A stretch of 64,000 nt of DNA from Collinsella sp. (GCA_019413925.1 DXMY01000052.1:13308-77307); one strand, 5' to 3'. Numbered from the stretch's first letter, positions 27,099 to 36,458 are shown. The notes: a model not told the origin generated them from the letters alone. Made by a program: numbers and translations.

Positions 27099-29900
27099 GT
27101 GGCAAACGAGTACAAGCAGACGATGAATCTGCCCAAAACCGGTTTTCCCATGCGTGCCGGTCTTTCCAAGTCCGAGCCCAAGCGACTCAAGGACTGGCAG
27201 GACAACAAGGTCTACGAGCAGGTTCTGAAGAAGAACGAGGGTCACAAGAAGTTCGTGCTGCACGACGGCCCTCCGTACGCCAACGGCCCGATCCACATCG
27301 GCCACGCCATGAACAAGATCTCCAAGGACATGATCAACCGCTACTGGATGATGCAGGGCTATGAGGTTCCCTATGTTCCCGGTTGGGACTGCCATGGCCA
27401 GCCGATCGAGCATAAGGTCGAGGAGAAGCTCGGCACCGAGAAGTTCAACCAGACCTCCACGGCTAAGATCCGTGAGCTTTGCAATAAGTTCGCTGTCGAG
27501 AACATCGAGCTGCAGAAGGCCGGCTTCCGTCGCCTGGGCGTGCTCGGCGATTGGGACAACCCCTATCTGACGCTCTATCACCAGCATGACGCCGCCGACA
27601 TCGAGGTTTTCAAGGCCATGTTCGACAAGGGCATGATCTATCGCGGTCACAAGCCCGTCCACTGGTGCAAGCACTGCCATACCGCACTTGCTGAGGCCGA
27701 GATTGAGTACTCCGACGAGACGAGCCCGTCCATCTTCGTGCGCTTTGAGATGACCTCCAAGCCCGTCGGCCTCGAGAACTTCGACGGCCCGGTTGACTTT
27801 ATCATCTGGACGACCACGCCGTGGACCATCCCCTCCGACCAGGCAGTTTCTCTCAAGCCCGGTGCCGCCTACGTCGCCGTTGAGCACGACGACCGCGCCG
27901 AGGTCATGCTCGAGGACCTGGCTCCCAAGTGCTGCGAGGAGTTTGGCTGGGAGTACACCCCGGTTGTGGTCGACGGCAAGCCCTATGTGGTTCCCGCCGA
28001 GACCTTCCATCACATTCACTATAAGCAGCCGATCTTTGACGGTGTTGAGGGCGTGGCACTGTTGGCCGATTACGTCGGTGTCGATGACGGTACCGGTATC
28101 GTCCACAACTCGCCCGGTCACGGCGTCGACGACTACTTCGCCTGCCTCAAGGAGGGCATCACCGACATTTGCATGCCGGTCGATGACGACGGCAAGTTCT
28201 ACACCGGCGAGGAGTTTGGCACCGGCGGCCCCTTCAGCGGCATGGATACCGACGAGGCCAACCCGCACATCATCGAGTTCCTGCGCGAGCGCGGCACCCT
28301 GGTCCTCGAGAAGAAGATCACGCACAGCTATCCGCACTGCTGGCGCTGCAAGCACCCGGTGCTCTTCCGTGCTACCGACCAGTGGTTTGTCTCGATGGAC
28401 AAGACCGGCTTGCGCGAGCAGGCTGGCAAAGAGGTCCGCGAGAACGTCAAGTGGTATCCGGCCCATGCCGCCAACCGCATTGGCGCCATGGTCGAGCAGC
28501 GTCCCGACTGGTGCATCAGCCGCCAGCGCAACTGGGGCGTGCCTATCCCCAGCTACACTTGCGCCGACTGCGGCGAGAAGGTCATGAACGATGCCACGCT
28601 CGACGCCGTCATCAAGCTCTTCCATGAGAAGGGCTCCGACGCCTGGTTCACCGACGCTCCCGAGAGCTACCTGGGTGAGGCCTGCGTCTGCCCCAAGTGT
28701 GGCGGCCATCACCTCAAGGCCGATAAGGACATCCTCGACGTGTGGTGGGATTCCGGCGTGTCCTGGAAGGCCGTCTGCGAGTATCGCCCCGAGCTTGAGT
28801 ACCCGGCTGACGTGTATCTCGAGGGCTCCGACCAGCATCGCGGTTGGTTCCAGAGCTCGCTGCTCACTTCGGTGGGCGCCAACGGCCATGCTCCCTACAA
28901 GGCGGTCGTCTCGCAGGGCTTCACGCTCGACGGCCAGGGCCGCAAGATGTCCAAGTCGCTCGGCAACGTCATCGACCCCAATAAGGTCTGTGACGAGATG
29001 GGCGCCGACATCATCCGCCTGTGGGTTGCTTCCGTTGACACCAGCTCCGACGTGTCCATCGACCACGAGATTCTTGCCCGTACGTCCGATGCCTACCGTC
29101 GTTTCCGCAACACGCTGCGCTTCCTGCTTTCCGAGCTCGAGGGCCAGTTTGAGCCTGAGACCGACGGTGTCGCCTTTGCCGACCTGCTGCCGCTCGACAA
29201 GCTCATGGTTGCCCGTCTGACCCAGGTTCAGGCCGAGGTCGACGACGCTTACTCTTGCTACGAGTTCCCGCGCGCTTACCGTGCGCTTTATGACTTCGTG
29301 GTTACCGAGCTTTCCAACGTGTACCTCGACGCCCTGAAGGACCGCCTGTACTGCGACAAGCCTGGCTCGCTCGAGCGCCGCAGCGCCCAGACCGTGCTGG
29401 CCGAGCTCTTCTCGATGCTCATGCGCGATCTGCAGCCGATTTTGTCCTACACCGTCGACGAGGCCATGGCCTACGCGCCTGCCGGCTGCGTCGACCACCA
29501 GAAGTACGCCGCGCTGCTCGATTGGTATAAGTCGCCTATCACGGTCGACGAGGCCAATGAGTTCGAGGGCGTGCTCGAGGCTTCACTCGAGCTCCGTAGC
29601 GCCGTGACCAAGGCCCTTGAGGATGCCCGCTCCGTCGGCACCTTCACTAAGAGCCAGCAGGTCCGCGTCAAGGCGGTCGTTCCCGCCGAGATGTACGCGC
29701 TGCTGACCGGCGACAAGGCGGTCGACCTGGCCGAGTTCTACATCGTTTCCGATGTTGAGCTGACCCAGGGCGAGGAGCTCTCCGTTGCCATCGAGGCTGC
29801 CGAGGGCGAGTGCTGCGACCGTTGCTGGAATTACCGCACCACCGTCGGCGAGTACAACGGTCACGCACATATCTGCAAGCGCTGCGCTGACGCGCTGTAG
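27099..29900 (+). CDS. ileS: Isoleucyl-tRNA synthetase
   Basis: 933 aa. Class I synthetase with the HIGH motif (GPIHIGHAMNK) near residue 57, a CP1 editing domain, KMSKS (GRKMSKSLGN) near residue 617 and a C-terminal zinc ribbon (CCDRCWNYRTTVGEYNG then CKRC). It charges tRNA-Ile. GTG 27099 has AAAGGGG 4 nt upstream; the frame upstream overlaps the T-box and is not coding. The bacterial rather than eukaryote-like (mupirocin-resistant) form is likely from length and motifs. Single-gene unit under T-box control. Confidence 0.97.
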   Translation: MANEYKQTMNLPKTGFPMRAGLSKSEPKRLKDWQDNKVYEQVLKKNEGHKKFVLHDGPPYANGPIHIGHAMNKISKDMINRYWMMQGYEVPYVPGWDCHGQPIEHKVEEKLGTEKFNQTSTAKIRELCNKFAVENIELQKAGFRRLGVLGDWDNPYLTLYHQHDAADIEVFKAMFDKGMIYRGHKPVHWCKHCHTALAEAEIEYSDETSPSIFVRFEMTSKPVGLENFDGPVDFIIWTTTPWTIPSDQAVSLKPGAAYVAVEHDDRAEVMLEDLAPKCCEEFGWEYTPVVVDGKPYVVPAETFHHIHYKQPIFDGVEGVALLADYVGVDDGTGIVHNSPGHGVDDYFACLKEGITDICMPVDDDGKFYTGEEFGTGGPFSGMDTDEANPHIIEFLRERGTLVLEKKITHSYPHCWRCKHPVLFRATDQWFVSMDKTGLREQAGKEVRENVKWYPAHAANRIGAMVEQRPDWCISRQRNWGVPIPSYTCADCGEKVMNDATLDAVIKLFHEKGSDAWFTDAPESYLGEACVCPKCGGHHLKADKDILDVWWDSGVSWKAVCEYRPELEYPADVYLEGSDQHRGWFQSSLLTSVGANGHAPYKAVVSQGFTLDGQGRKMSKSLGNVIDPNKVCDEMGADIIRLWVASVDTSSDVSIDHEILARTSDAYRRFRNTLRFLLSELEGQFEPETDGVAFADLLPLDKLMVARLTQVQAEVDDAYSCYEFPRAYRALYDFVVTELSNVYLDALKDRLYCDKPGSLERRSAQTVLAELFSMLMRDLQPILSYTVDEAMAYAPAGCVDHQKYAALLDWYKSPITVDEANEFEGVLEASLELRSAVTKALEDARSVGTFTKSQQVRVKAVVPAEMYALLTGDKAVDLAEFYIVSDVELTQGEELSVAIEAAEGECCDRCWNYRTTVGEYNGHAHICKRCADAL

Positions 29901-29930
29901 GTTACGGCGTTCGTAGAACGCCGTAACCTA
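29898..29930 (+). repeat. Perfect 15-bp hairpin overlapping the ileS stop
   Basis: TAGGTTACGGCGTTC and its exact complement with loop GTA. It begins within the stop codon and has no U tract, so it is not a standard terminator; it may protect the mRNA 3' end. Confidence 0.6.
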
Positions 29931-29940
29931 CCGACGCTGC

Positions 29941-30038
29941 AAACGCTCCTAAGCGGCAATCTGACGTTCAATCGTCGGTCGCGTACCAAAGTACGCTTCC
30001 CTCCTCTTTCACGTCACCTTGCTCGCTTAGGGACGTTT
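29941..30038. repeat. 98-nt structured intergenic element
   Basis: Outer arms 29941-29967 and 30011-30038 are imperfect inverted repeats (each containing CTAAGCG and TGACGT). Between them is an inner hairpin GCGTAC-CAAA-GTACGC (29981-29996) and a purine/pyrimidine-rich linker. It contains no credible open frame. It could be a mobile palindromic repeat or a structured RNA. Confidence 0.55.
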
Positions 30039-30091
30039 TCGCTGTTGGTGACGGCAACGCGGCTTTTCCATTGTTGGAACTAGAGCCTTCT

Positions 30092-30161
30092 CTTTCGACC
30101 TGTGCTCTTAGTCGAAAGCTATTTAGCGACATTCCGTTATTCGGAATGTCGCTTTTGTTTT
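30092..30161 (+). terminator. Double hairpin with U tract before lspA
   Basis: CTTTCGAC/GTCGAAAG (30092-30118) is followed by AGCGACATTCCG/CGGAATGTCGCT (30125-30153) and TTTGTTTT. The second is a clear intrinsic terminator that isolates lspA from ileS. Confidence 0.75.
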
Positions 30162-30274
30162 GTGCTGGTTATTTCGCTTGCGTTGGTGGATATGTCGTGC
30201 GCTCTGCGTATGGCAATATAAGATGGTTAATTGCGTTCAACGGAATTCGATTGTTCTGAGGGTAGGGGATTTCT

Positions 30275-30874
30275 TTGGGTCGTTCTGCGGATATGACGCC
30301 GCCTTTGCGTTGGCGGTTGGGTGTTGCTGGTGGCGTGGCGTTGGCCGTGCTGCTTGTTGACCAGCTGACCAAGCTTGCGGTTCGGGCCGTGGGCGATGCG
30401 CTGCATGTGACTGTCATCCCCGGTGTGATCGACTTTATGTTTGTCCGCAATATCGGCGCTGCCTTTAGTATGGGTGAGGGGCATGGCATCGCGTTTGCCG
30501 TGCTGGCGTTGGCGGTCATTATCGCTATTGCCGTGTACCTCGTTCGTGCGCCCCGGCTCGCCCATCTTGAGGTTGTGGGCATGGCGATGGTTGCGGGCGG
30601 TGCTATCGGCAACGCTATCGATCGTTTGGCCTTTGGCTTCGTGACCGATTTTATTGCCACCACCTTCATCGACTTCCCCGTCTTCAATGTGGCCGATATT
30701 GGCATTACCTTGGGCGTCGTGCTCGCCCTCTTCGGCTACATGTTCTTGAGCCCTGCGGCCCGCGAGGTCGATGCGACCGCCGAGCTCAACGCCCGTGACG
30801 AGGCCCGTGCCAAGCGCAAGGCCCAGCAGCGTGGGGAGCGTGCCCGCAAGATTCGCGAAAGGAATGAGCGCTAA
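30275..30874 (+). CDS. lspA: Lipoprotein signal peptidase LspA
   Basis: 199 aa. Four membrane segments with family motifs VDQLTKLAV (Asp29), VRNIGAAFSMG, GAIGNAIDRLAFGFVTDFI (catalytic Asp near 115) and FNVADIGITLG (catalytic Asp near 139). It cleaves lipoprotein signal peptides after diacylglyceryl transfer. The C-terminal 35 residues are a cytosolic basic extension (RDEARAKRKAQQRGERARK), longer than usual. TTG 30275 has AGGGG 6 nt upstream; ATG 30293 is an alternative. The stop overlaps the next start (TAATG). Confidence 0.95.
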   Translation: MGRSADMTPPLRWRLGVAGGVALAVLLVDQLTKLAVRAVGDALHVTVIPGVIDFMFVRNIGAAFSMGEGHGIAFAVLALAVIIAIAVYLVRAPRLAHLEVVGMAMVAGGAIGNAIDRLAFGFVTDFIATTFIDFPVFNVADIGITLGVVLALFGYMFLSPAAREVDATAELNARDEARAKRKAQQRGERARKIRERNER

Positions 30875-31887
30875 TGGCCGACATCCATATTCTTGTTGCC
30901 GACGATGCCGCTGGTCAGCGCCTTGATGCCTATCTGGGCGCCAACGACGGCTGCCCCACGCGCTCTGCCTGCGCGCATCTGATCGAGGGAGGCGCCGTTG
31001 CCGTCAATGGCGAGACCTGCCTGTCCAAAAAGTATGCCGTGCGCGCCGGCGATCGTATTTCGGTCGATTTGCCCGAGCTGCACGATCCCACCGATGTGAT
31101 TCCCGAGGCCATCCCGCTCGACATTCGCTATGAGGACGACTACCTTATCGTGCTCTCCAAGCAGCGCGGCCTGGTGTGCCATCCTGCACATGGTCATGAG
31201 AGCGGTACGCTCGCGAATGCCCTGGTCTATCACTGCGGTATCGACCATCTGGGCACCGTGCAGGGCGAGGACCGCCCCGGCATCGTGCATCGTTTGGATC
31301 GCGATACCTCGGGTCTCATGCTTGCGGCAAAGGACGACGACACCCAGCGCGCGCTTCAAAATCTCATCCGCACGCGTACGCTCGATCGTCGTTATATCAC
31401 GCTCGTTCACGGTCATATCGCTATGGATGAGGGCACCATTAACACCGGCATTGCGCGTTCCACGCGCGACCGTGTCAAGATGGCGGTTTCGGACGACCCT
31501 TTCGCGCGCCAGGCCATTACGACCTTTAAGGTCCTCGAGCGCTTCGATTCCACGCGTTTTGACGACGGCTATACGCTCGTCGAGTGCCATCTGTTTACGG
31601 GCCGCACACATCAGATTCGCGTGCATATGCGTCATATCAACCACGCCTGCGTGGGCGATCCACTCTACGGCAAGTGCGATGCACGCGCCGATCAGGGTCT
31701 GACCAGGCAATTCCTTCATTCCTGGCGCGTCGCATTCGACCATCCCGTGACGGGGGAGCGTATTGAGTGCCGCGATGAGCTGCCGTGGGATCTCGCTGCG
31801 GTTCTTGACGACCTGGCCCCGCGCTCGATTGGCCGCACCGCCGCCGGCGACGACATCGTCCCGCAGCTTGGCCTTCTCGAAGCCTAG
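30874..31887 (+). CDS. RluA/RluD-family pseudouridine synthase
   Basis: 337 aa. An N-terminal S4 RNA-binding domain (about 1-75; LDAYLGANDGCPTRSACAHL) precedes the synthase domain with catalytic Asp in HRLDRDTSGLML (Asp near 142). RTHQIRVHMRHINHACVGDP is also family-typical. It converts uridines in rRNA or tRNA to pseudouridine; the exact site is not readable, although the lspA-rluD pairing suggests 23S rRNA. Coupled to lspA by a one-base overlap. Confidence 0.93.
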   Translation: MADIHILVADDAAGQRLDAYLGANDGCPTRSACAHLIEGGAVAVNGETCLSKKYAVRAGDRISVDLPELHDPTDVIPEAIPLDIRYEDDYLIVLSKQRGLVCHPAHGHESGTLANALVYHCGIDHLGTVQGEDRPGIVHRLDRDTSGLMLAAKDDDTQRALQNLIRTRTLDRRYITLVHGHIAMDEGTINTGIARSTRDRVKMAVSDDPFARQAITTFKVLERFDSTRFDDGYTLVECHLFTGRTHQIRVHMRHINHACVGDPLYGKCDARADQGLTRQFLHSWRVAFDHPVTGERIECRDELPWDLAAVLDDLAPRSIGRTAAGDDIVPQLGLLEA

Positions 31888-31905
31888 CCGGTATTAGGTG
31901 GTTTC

Positions 31906-31935
31906 TTGAACTCGGTAAGCCTGCGGTAAGATATA
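31906..31935 (+). promoter_or_regulatory. Probable promoter of the membrane glycosyltransferase
   Basis: TTGAAC (31906-31911) with GATATA (31930-31935) at 18 bp, or TAAGAT (31927-31932) at 15 bp, about 35 bp before ATG 31970. Confidence 0.45.
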
Positions 31936-31969
31936 CGATTGTTTACGTAATGCGTTCCTGGGAGCCTGC

Positions 31970-33265
31970 ATGCTCGCCTTTTTACAAACCAACACACCCA
32001 TCGTGATTTTCAACCAGATTGTCGTCACGCTGCTCACGGTCTGCTTTCTGTACCAGGTGGTCTTCTTTGTCATCGGTGCTCTTCGTGGCGAGGTCGCGCC
32101 TCCCAAGGCCAAAAAACTCCACCGCTATGCCTTCTTTATCGCGGCGCATAACGAGGAAGCCGTGATCGCCAACCTCGTACGCTCCATCAAGGACCAGGAT
32201 TATCCGTCCGAGCTCATCGAGGTCTTCGTGGTCGCCGATGCCTGCACCGACAACACGGCGCAGCTTGCGCGCGAGGCCGGTGCTATTGTTTATGAGCGCA
32301 ATGACCTGGCCCGTAAGGGCAAGAGCTGGGTCATGGACTTTGGTTTCGATCGCATTCTCAACGAGTATCCCGACACGTTTGAGGGTTACTTTATCTTCGA
32401 TGCCGACAACGTTATCTCCCGCGATTACGTGTCTAAGATGAACGATGCCTTTGACCAGGGCTTCCATGTGGTCACGAGCTATCGCAATTCCAAGAACTTC
32501 GGCAGCTCGTGGATCTCGGCAGCTAATGCCACTTGGTACCTGCGCGAGGCGCGCTTCCTCAACAACGCGCGTAATATCTGCAAGACGTCCTGCGCTGTCT
32601 CGGGCTCGGGCTATCTCATCTCCGCCAGCGTTATCGAGGGCATGCACGGCTGGCGGTTCCATACGCTGACCGAGGATATCCAGTTCACCACGTTCTGCGC
32701 CATTCACGGCATTCGCATTGGCTATGCGCCGGCGGAGTTCTTTGACGAACAGCCCGTGACGTTTAAGGCGTCCTGGAAACAGCGCATGCGTTGGACCAAG
32801 GGCTTCTACCAGGTGTTCTTTACCTACGGTAAGCACCTGGTCAAGTCGACGTTCCGCTATCATCGCTTTGCTGCCTACGACATGTTTATGACCATCGCTC
32901 CGGGCATGCTGCTGTCCCTGATCTCCATGCTCGCCAACGCGACCTTCCTCATCGTGGGCGGACTTTCGCATGGCTTCTTGGCCACCGAGGTCGAGATGCA
33001 GGCTTGTGCCGCCTCGCTCATTATGACCTTCGCGATGATGTACCAGACCTTCTTTATCCTGGCGCTACTCACCACCATCTTCGAGTACAAGCATATTCAC
33101 TGCGCGCAAAAGTGGCGTTTGGTGACCAACCTATTTACCTTCCCGATCTTTATGTTCAGCTATATTCCCATCACGGTGGCGGCCCTGTTCCTAAAGGTCG
33201 ACTGGGTCCCGACGCAGCACGCCGTCAACGTTACCCTCGACGAGGTCATGCAAGGCGCCAAATAA
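31970..33265 (+). CDS. Membrane-bound family 2 glycosyltransferase
   Basis: 431 aa. An N-terminal membrane helix (about 10-33), then a GT-A domain with DACTDNTAQLAREAG, the metal-binding DADN, a TEDIQF acidic site and QRMRW (QxxRW motif), followed by three or four C-terminal helices. This is the layout of processive polysaccharide synthases such as PgaC/IcaA and of some glycolipid synthases. The product cannot be read from sequence. GGGAG lies 5 nt before ATG. No partner polysaccharide genes flank it. Confidence 0.88.
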   Translation: MLAFLQTNTPIVIFNQIVVTLLTVCFLYQVVFFVIGALRGEVAPPKAKKLHRYAFFIAAHNEEAVIANLVRSIKDQDYPSELIEVFVVADACTDNTAQLAREAGAIVYERNDLARKGKSWVMDFGFDRILNEYPDTFEGYFIFDADNVISRDYVSKMNDAFDQGFHVVTSYRNSKNFGSSWISAANATWYLREARFLNNARNICKTSCAVSGSGYLISASVIEGMHGWRFHTLTEDIQFTTFCAIHGIRIGYAPAEFFDEQPVTFKASWKQRMRWTKGFYQVFFTYGKHLVKSTFRYHRFAAYDMFMTIAPGMLLSLISMLANATFLIVGGLSHGFLATEVEMQACAASLIMTFAMMYQTFFILALLTTIFEYKHIHCAQKWRLVTNLFTFPIFMFSYIPITVAALFLKVDWVPTQHAVNVTLDEVMQGAK

Positions 33266-33273
33266 CCACCACC

Positions 33274-33316
33274 AAAACCACCACAAAGGGGACAGGCACT
33301 TTTGTGGTGGTTTTTG
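33274..33316 (+). terminator. Terminator/palindrome, ACCACCACAAAG family copy 2
   Basis: Arm AAAACCACCACAAAG (33274-33288) pairs with CTTTTGTGGTGGTTTT (33299-33314); the loop contains GGGGACAGG. It ends in TTTTTG. It shares its arm with the element at 25481. Confidence 0.75.
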
Positions 33317-33346
33317 CTTTCGAGTAGCTGCCCAAGGAGGTGCACG

Positions 33347-33769
33347 ATGCCCTACATCCCATTTTGGATTTGCATCTTTGCCGGTGCTTTGGTTGATGCC
33401 CGTGAGCGACGGTTTCCCAATGAGCTTGCCGGCGTGTGTGCGGTGGCGGCGTTGGCAGGCGTCTGGCTCGACAAGGGCGTTACCACGGCGCTTGACCACG
33501 CCGGTCTTGCGGTCATCGTCTACCTTGCCCTTGTGCTCACTGAGTCGCTCTGGCGGCGCCTTCGCCACGCCCCCGGCATCGGCATGGGGGACGTCAAGGC
33601 GCTCTTCGCGCTTTGCACGCTTGACCCTCTGGGCGGCATCGTGGCATTTGCCGTCGCGCTCCTGGTCCTTGCCCTCTCCTGCCTCTTCACAAAATCGCGC
33701 TCCCTGCCATTGCTCCCGTTTTTGGTGCCGATTTTTGCCATAATCGAGTGCGTGGGTAGTACGGTGTAA
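33347..33769 (+). CDS. Small A24-family (prepilin-type) peptidase
   Basis: 140 aa, mostly membrane helices. The two catalytic Asp motifs of type IV prepilin peptidases are present: DARERRFPNEL near residue 13 and GIGMGDVKALF near residue 80. The N-terminal methylase domain of bifunctional PilD is absent, so it resembles the minimal TadV/CpaA-type. It would cleave prepilin-like leaders, but no pilin or tad genes are in the window. AAGGAGG precedes ATG 33347. Confidence 0.85.
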   Translation: MPYIPFWICIFAGALVDARERRFPNELAGVCAVAALAGVWLDKGVTTALDHAGLAVIVYLALVLTESLWRRLRHAPGIGMGDVKALFALCTLDPLGGIVAFAVALLVLALSCLFTKSRSLPLLPFLVPIFAIIECVGSTV

Positions 33770-33800
33770 CCGTTTGCGCGCCCTTTTTAAGGAGCATGCC

Positions 33801-35048
33801 ATGGCAATTAATCAAGAAACAGCCGCCATCAAGGCGCGCATGGATCGCATTCCCGCGGCGTTGTCGCCCGATCTGGTCGAGCGTATTGCCGCCGACCGCG
33901 CCTCGGGTGTCGTCAACCCGTATCGTTGCAACGACGATCAGGTCATTCGTCGTATTGATCGCGCTGCCGACAAAGGCACGCTCATGCGTCCGGCATTTAT
34001 GCGCGATACCGAAAAGATACTTCATCTTCCGTCGTACACCCGTTATGCAGGTAAAACGCAGGTCTTTAGCTTCCGTAGCAATGACGATCTGTCACGCCGC
34101 GGTTTGCACGTGCAGCTTGTCTCCCGCATTGCGCGCGATATCGGTCGCGCCTTGGGGCTCAATTGCGATTTGATCGAGGCGATTGGCCTGGGTCACGACT
34201 TGGGACACACGCCTTTCGGCCATGCCGGCGAGCGCTTCCTCAACGATATCTATCATGAGCGTACGGGGCGTTATTTTTTCCATAACGTGCAGTCGGTCCG
34301 AGTGCTCGACACGCTGTATGGTCGCAACGTGTCGCTCCAGACGCTTGACGGCGTGCTATGCCATAACGGCGAGTACGAGCAGCGTGTGTTTGAGCTCTCG
34401 GACATGAGTTCTTTTGACCAGTTTGACCAGACGGTTGAGGATTGCATTGCCACGGGCTATAGCGCAATTGAGCATCTGCGTCCTATGACGCTCGAAGGCT
34501 GCGTCGTTCGCATCTCGGATATTCTTGCCTACGTCGGTCGCGACCGCCAGGATGCGATCGCGGCTGGCCTGCTTTCGCCCGACGCTTTTGATGATGGCCG
34601 GGGCGGTGCCTACAACAGTTGGATCCTCACGCACGCTTCCATCGATATCGTTGAGCACAGCTATGGTAAGCCGCGCATCGAGATGAGCGAGGACCTGTTT
34701 GAGGAAATCCGCCGAGCCAAGCGCGAGAACTACGAGAAGATCTATAGCAAGGGTGGTATCGAAGGCGATTCCGAGGTGGAGCTGCGTGAGGCGTTCGAAA
34801 AGCTCTACGACCGTTGCCTGCGGGATCTAAACAGTGGTGACGAGTCCTCGTACATCTTTAAGCACCATATTTCGCGCATCGAGCAGCAGCTTTCCTACTA
34901 CGATCGCGCCTATGCCTGGCAGAATGATAAGGACCAGGCGGTCGTGGATTACATTGCGAGCATGACGGACGGTTATTTCTGCGAGCTCACGAGCAAGCTG
35001 TTTCCGGGATTGAAGTTTCCGCACCGTACCTATATTAACGAACGGTAG
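33801..35048 (+). CDS. HD-domain deoxynucleoside triphosphohydrolase (Dgt-like)
   Basis: 415 aa. The metal-binding HD motif lies in GLGHDLGHTPFGHAGE (about 131-144), with a preceding TRYAGKTQVFSFRSNDDLSR that fits dGTPase-type substrate recognition. Dgt proteins hydrolyse dNTPs to deoxynucleoside and triphosphate and affect DNA precursor pools or phage resistance. The substrate preference is not readable. ATG 33801 has AAGGAG 6 nt upstream. It stands between the A24 peptidase and rarA. Confidence 0.88.
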   Translation: MAINQETAAIKARMDRIPAALSPDLVERIAADRASGVVNPYRCNDDQVIRRIDRAADKGTLMRPAFMRDTEKILHLPSYTRYAGKTQVFSFRSNDDLSRRGLHVQLVSRIARDIGRALGLNCDLIEAIGLGHDLGHTPFGHAGERFLNDIYHERTGRYFFHNVQSVRVLDTLYGRNVSLQTLDGVLCHNGEYEQRVFELSDMSSFDQFDQTVEDCIATGYSAIEHLRPMTLEGCVVRISDILAYVGRDRQDAIAAGLLSPDAFDDGRGGAYNSWILTHASIDIVEHSYGKPRIEMSEDLFEEIRRAKRENYEKIYSKGGIEGDSEVELREAFEKLYDRCLRDLNSGDESSYIFKHHISRIEQQLSYYDRAYAWQNDKDQAVVDYIASMTDGYFCELTSKLFPGLKFPHRTYINER

Positions 35049-35102
35049 TTCGTATCTATTAGGTATACTGTTAGTGGATAACTTTTTTGATTGATGCACG
35101 GG

Positions 35103-36458
35103 ATGGCTATGGACGACCTTTTTTCTGCTTCGACGCGCGAGCGTTCCTTTCAGAATGCGCCGCTTGCGGTGCGCATGCGCCCCAATTCGCTCGACGAGTA
35201 TGTGGGCCAGCAAAAGGCCGTCGGTAAGGGCTCATGGTTGCGTGCCGCGATCGAGCACGATGTGCTTTCGAGCGTGATACTGTACGGGCCGGCCGGTACG
35301 GGCAAGACGACGCTGGCCCACATTATCGCCAACCATACCAAGAGTGAGTTTGTCGAGGTCAGCGCCGTCACGGGTACCGTGAAGGACCTGCGTCGCGTGA
35401 TCGACGAGGCAAAGACGCGTCTGAATACGTACGACCGTCGCACCATCCTGTTTATCGACGAGATTCATCGCTTTTCGAAGTCACAGCAGGATGCATTGCT
35501 GCATGCGGTTGAGAACCGTACCGTCATTATGATTGGTGCCACGACGGAGAACCCGTACTTCGAGGTCAACTCGGCGTTGCTCTCGCGTGGTCGTGTGGTG
35601 GAACTTGAACACCTTAAGGACGAGGACATAGCCACGCTGATCGAGCGTGCGCTCGAGGCTCCGCATGGCCTGAACGGTAAGTTCTCGGCCGATGAGGATA
35701 CGGTCAAGACCATTTGTACGCTGGCCGCGGGTGATGCACGCTCGGCCCTGACGACACTTGAGCTGGCGAGCGAGATTGCCGTCACGCGTCCCGATACCGA
35801 GGGAACGCCAGCGCCGTCGGCGGGGGAGCGCTATCCCATCACCGTGGATGACGTAAAGATTGCCAACCCGCGTCGCGGCTTTACGTATGACAAAAACGGT
35901 GACATGCACTACGACATCATCAGTGCGTTCATCAAGTCCATGCGCGGTAGCGACCCCGATGCCACGGTCTACTGGCTTGCGCGCATGATCGATGCAGGGG
36001 AGGATCCTAAGTTTATCGCCCGTCGCATTATGATTCATGCCTCTGAGGACGTTGGCAACGCTGACCCGCAGGCGCTTCTTATAGCGCATGCTGCGTTTAA
36101 ATCTGCCGAGGTTATTGGCTATCCCGAGTGCCGTATTAACCTCGCGCAGGCTGCGCTCTATGTTTGTTTGGCGCCTAAGTCCAATGCGTGTGAGGCTTCG
36201 ATCGATGCGGCGCTGGCCGATATCCATTCTAGTGGGCTTCGCGAGGTGCCTAGTTATCTGCGCGATCGCCATCGCCCGGGCAGCGATGATTACGGTGTGT
36301 ATAAGTATCCACATGATTATCCCGAAGGCTGGGTCGATCAGCGCTATTTGCCCGAGGGACTGGAGCGCGGCGCGTTCTGGCAGCCTGCTGGCCGCGGTTG
36401 GGAAGAATGGCGCGTAGAGCAAAGCGAACGCGACCGCAGCGGGAATGCACCGAAGTAG
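35103..36458 (+). CDS. rarA: Replication-associated AAA ATPase RarA (MgsA)
   Basis: About 451 aa. It begins MDDLFSASTRER-like and has an RPNSLDEYVGQ clamp-loader-like motif, Walker A GPAGTGKTT (near residue 62) and Walker B ILFIDEIHRFSKSQQDALLH. The C-terminal half is the MgsA tetramerisation domain (DVGNADPQALLIAHAAF). It acts at stalled replication forks. The start is unclear: ATG 35094, 35103 or 35109 are all in frame and no strong ribosome binding site distinguishes them. Confidence 0.93.
   Translation: MAMDDLFSASTRERSFQNAPLAVRMRPNSLDEYVGQQKAVGKGSWLRAAIEHDVLSSVILYGPAGTGKTTLAHIIANHTKSEFVEVSAVTGTVKDLRRVIDEAKTRLNTYDRRTILFIDEIHRFSKSQQDALLHAVENRTVIMIGATTENPYFEVNSALLSRGRVVELEHLKDEDIATLIERALEAPHGLNGKFSADEDTVKTICTLAAGDARSALTTLELASEIAVTRPDTEGTPAPSAGERYPITVDDVKIANPRRGFTYDKNGDMHYDIISAFIKSMRGSDPDATVYWLARMIDAGEDPKFIARRIMIHASEDVGNADPQALLIAHAAFKSAEVIGYPECRINLAQAALYVCLAPKSNACEASIDAALADIHSSGLREVPSYLRDRHRPGSDDYGVYKYPHDYPEGWVDQRYLPEGLERGAFWQPAGRGWEEWRVEQSERDRSGNAPK

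Noticed and set aside
26883..29498. Long minus-strand open frame opposite ileS
   Set aside because: Same cause; the plus strand encodes a complete IleS.
30071..30259. Small open frame between ileS and lspA
   Set aside because: It runs through terminator hairpins and has no ribosome site.
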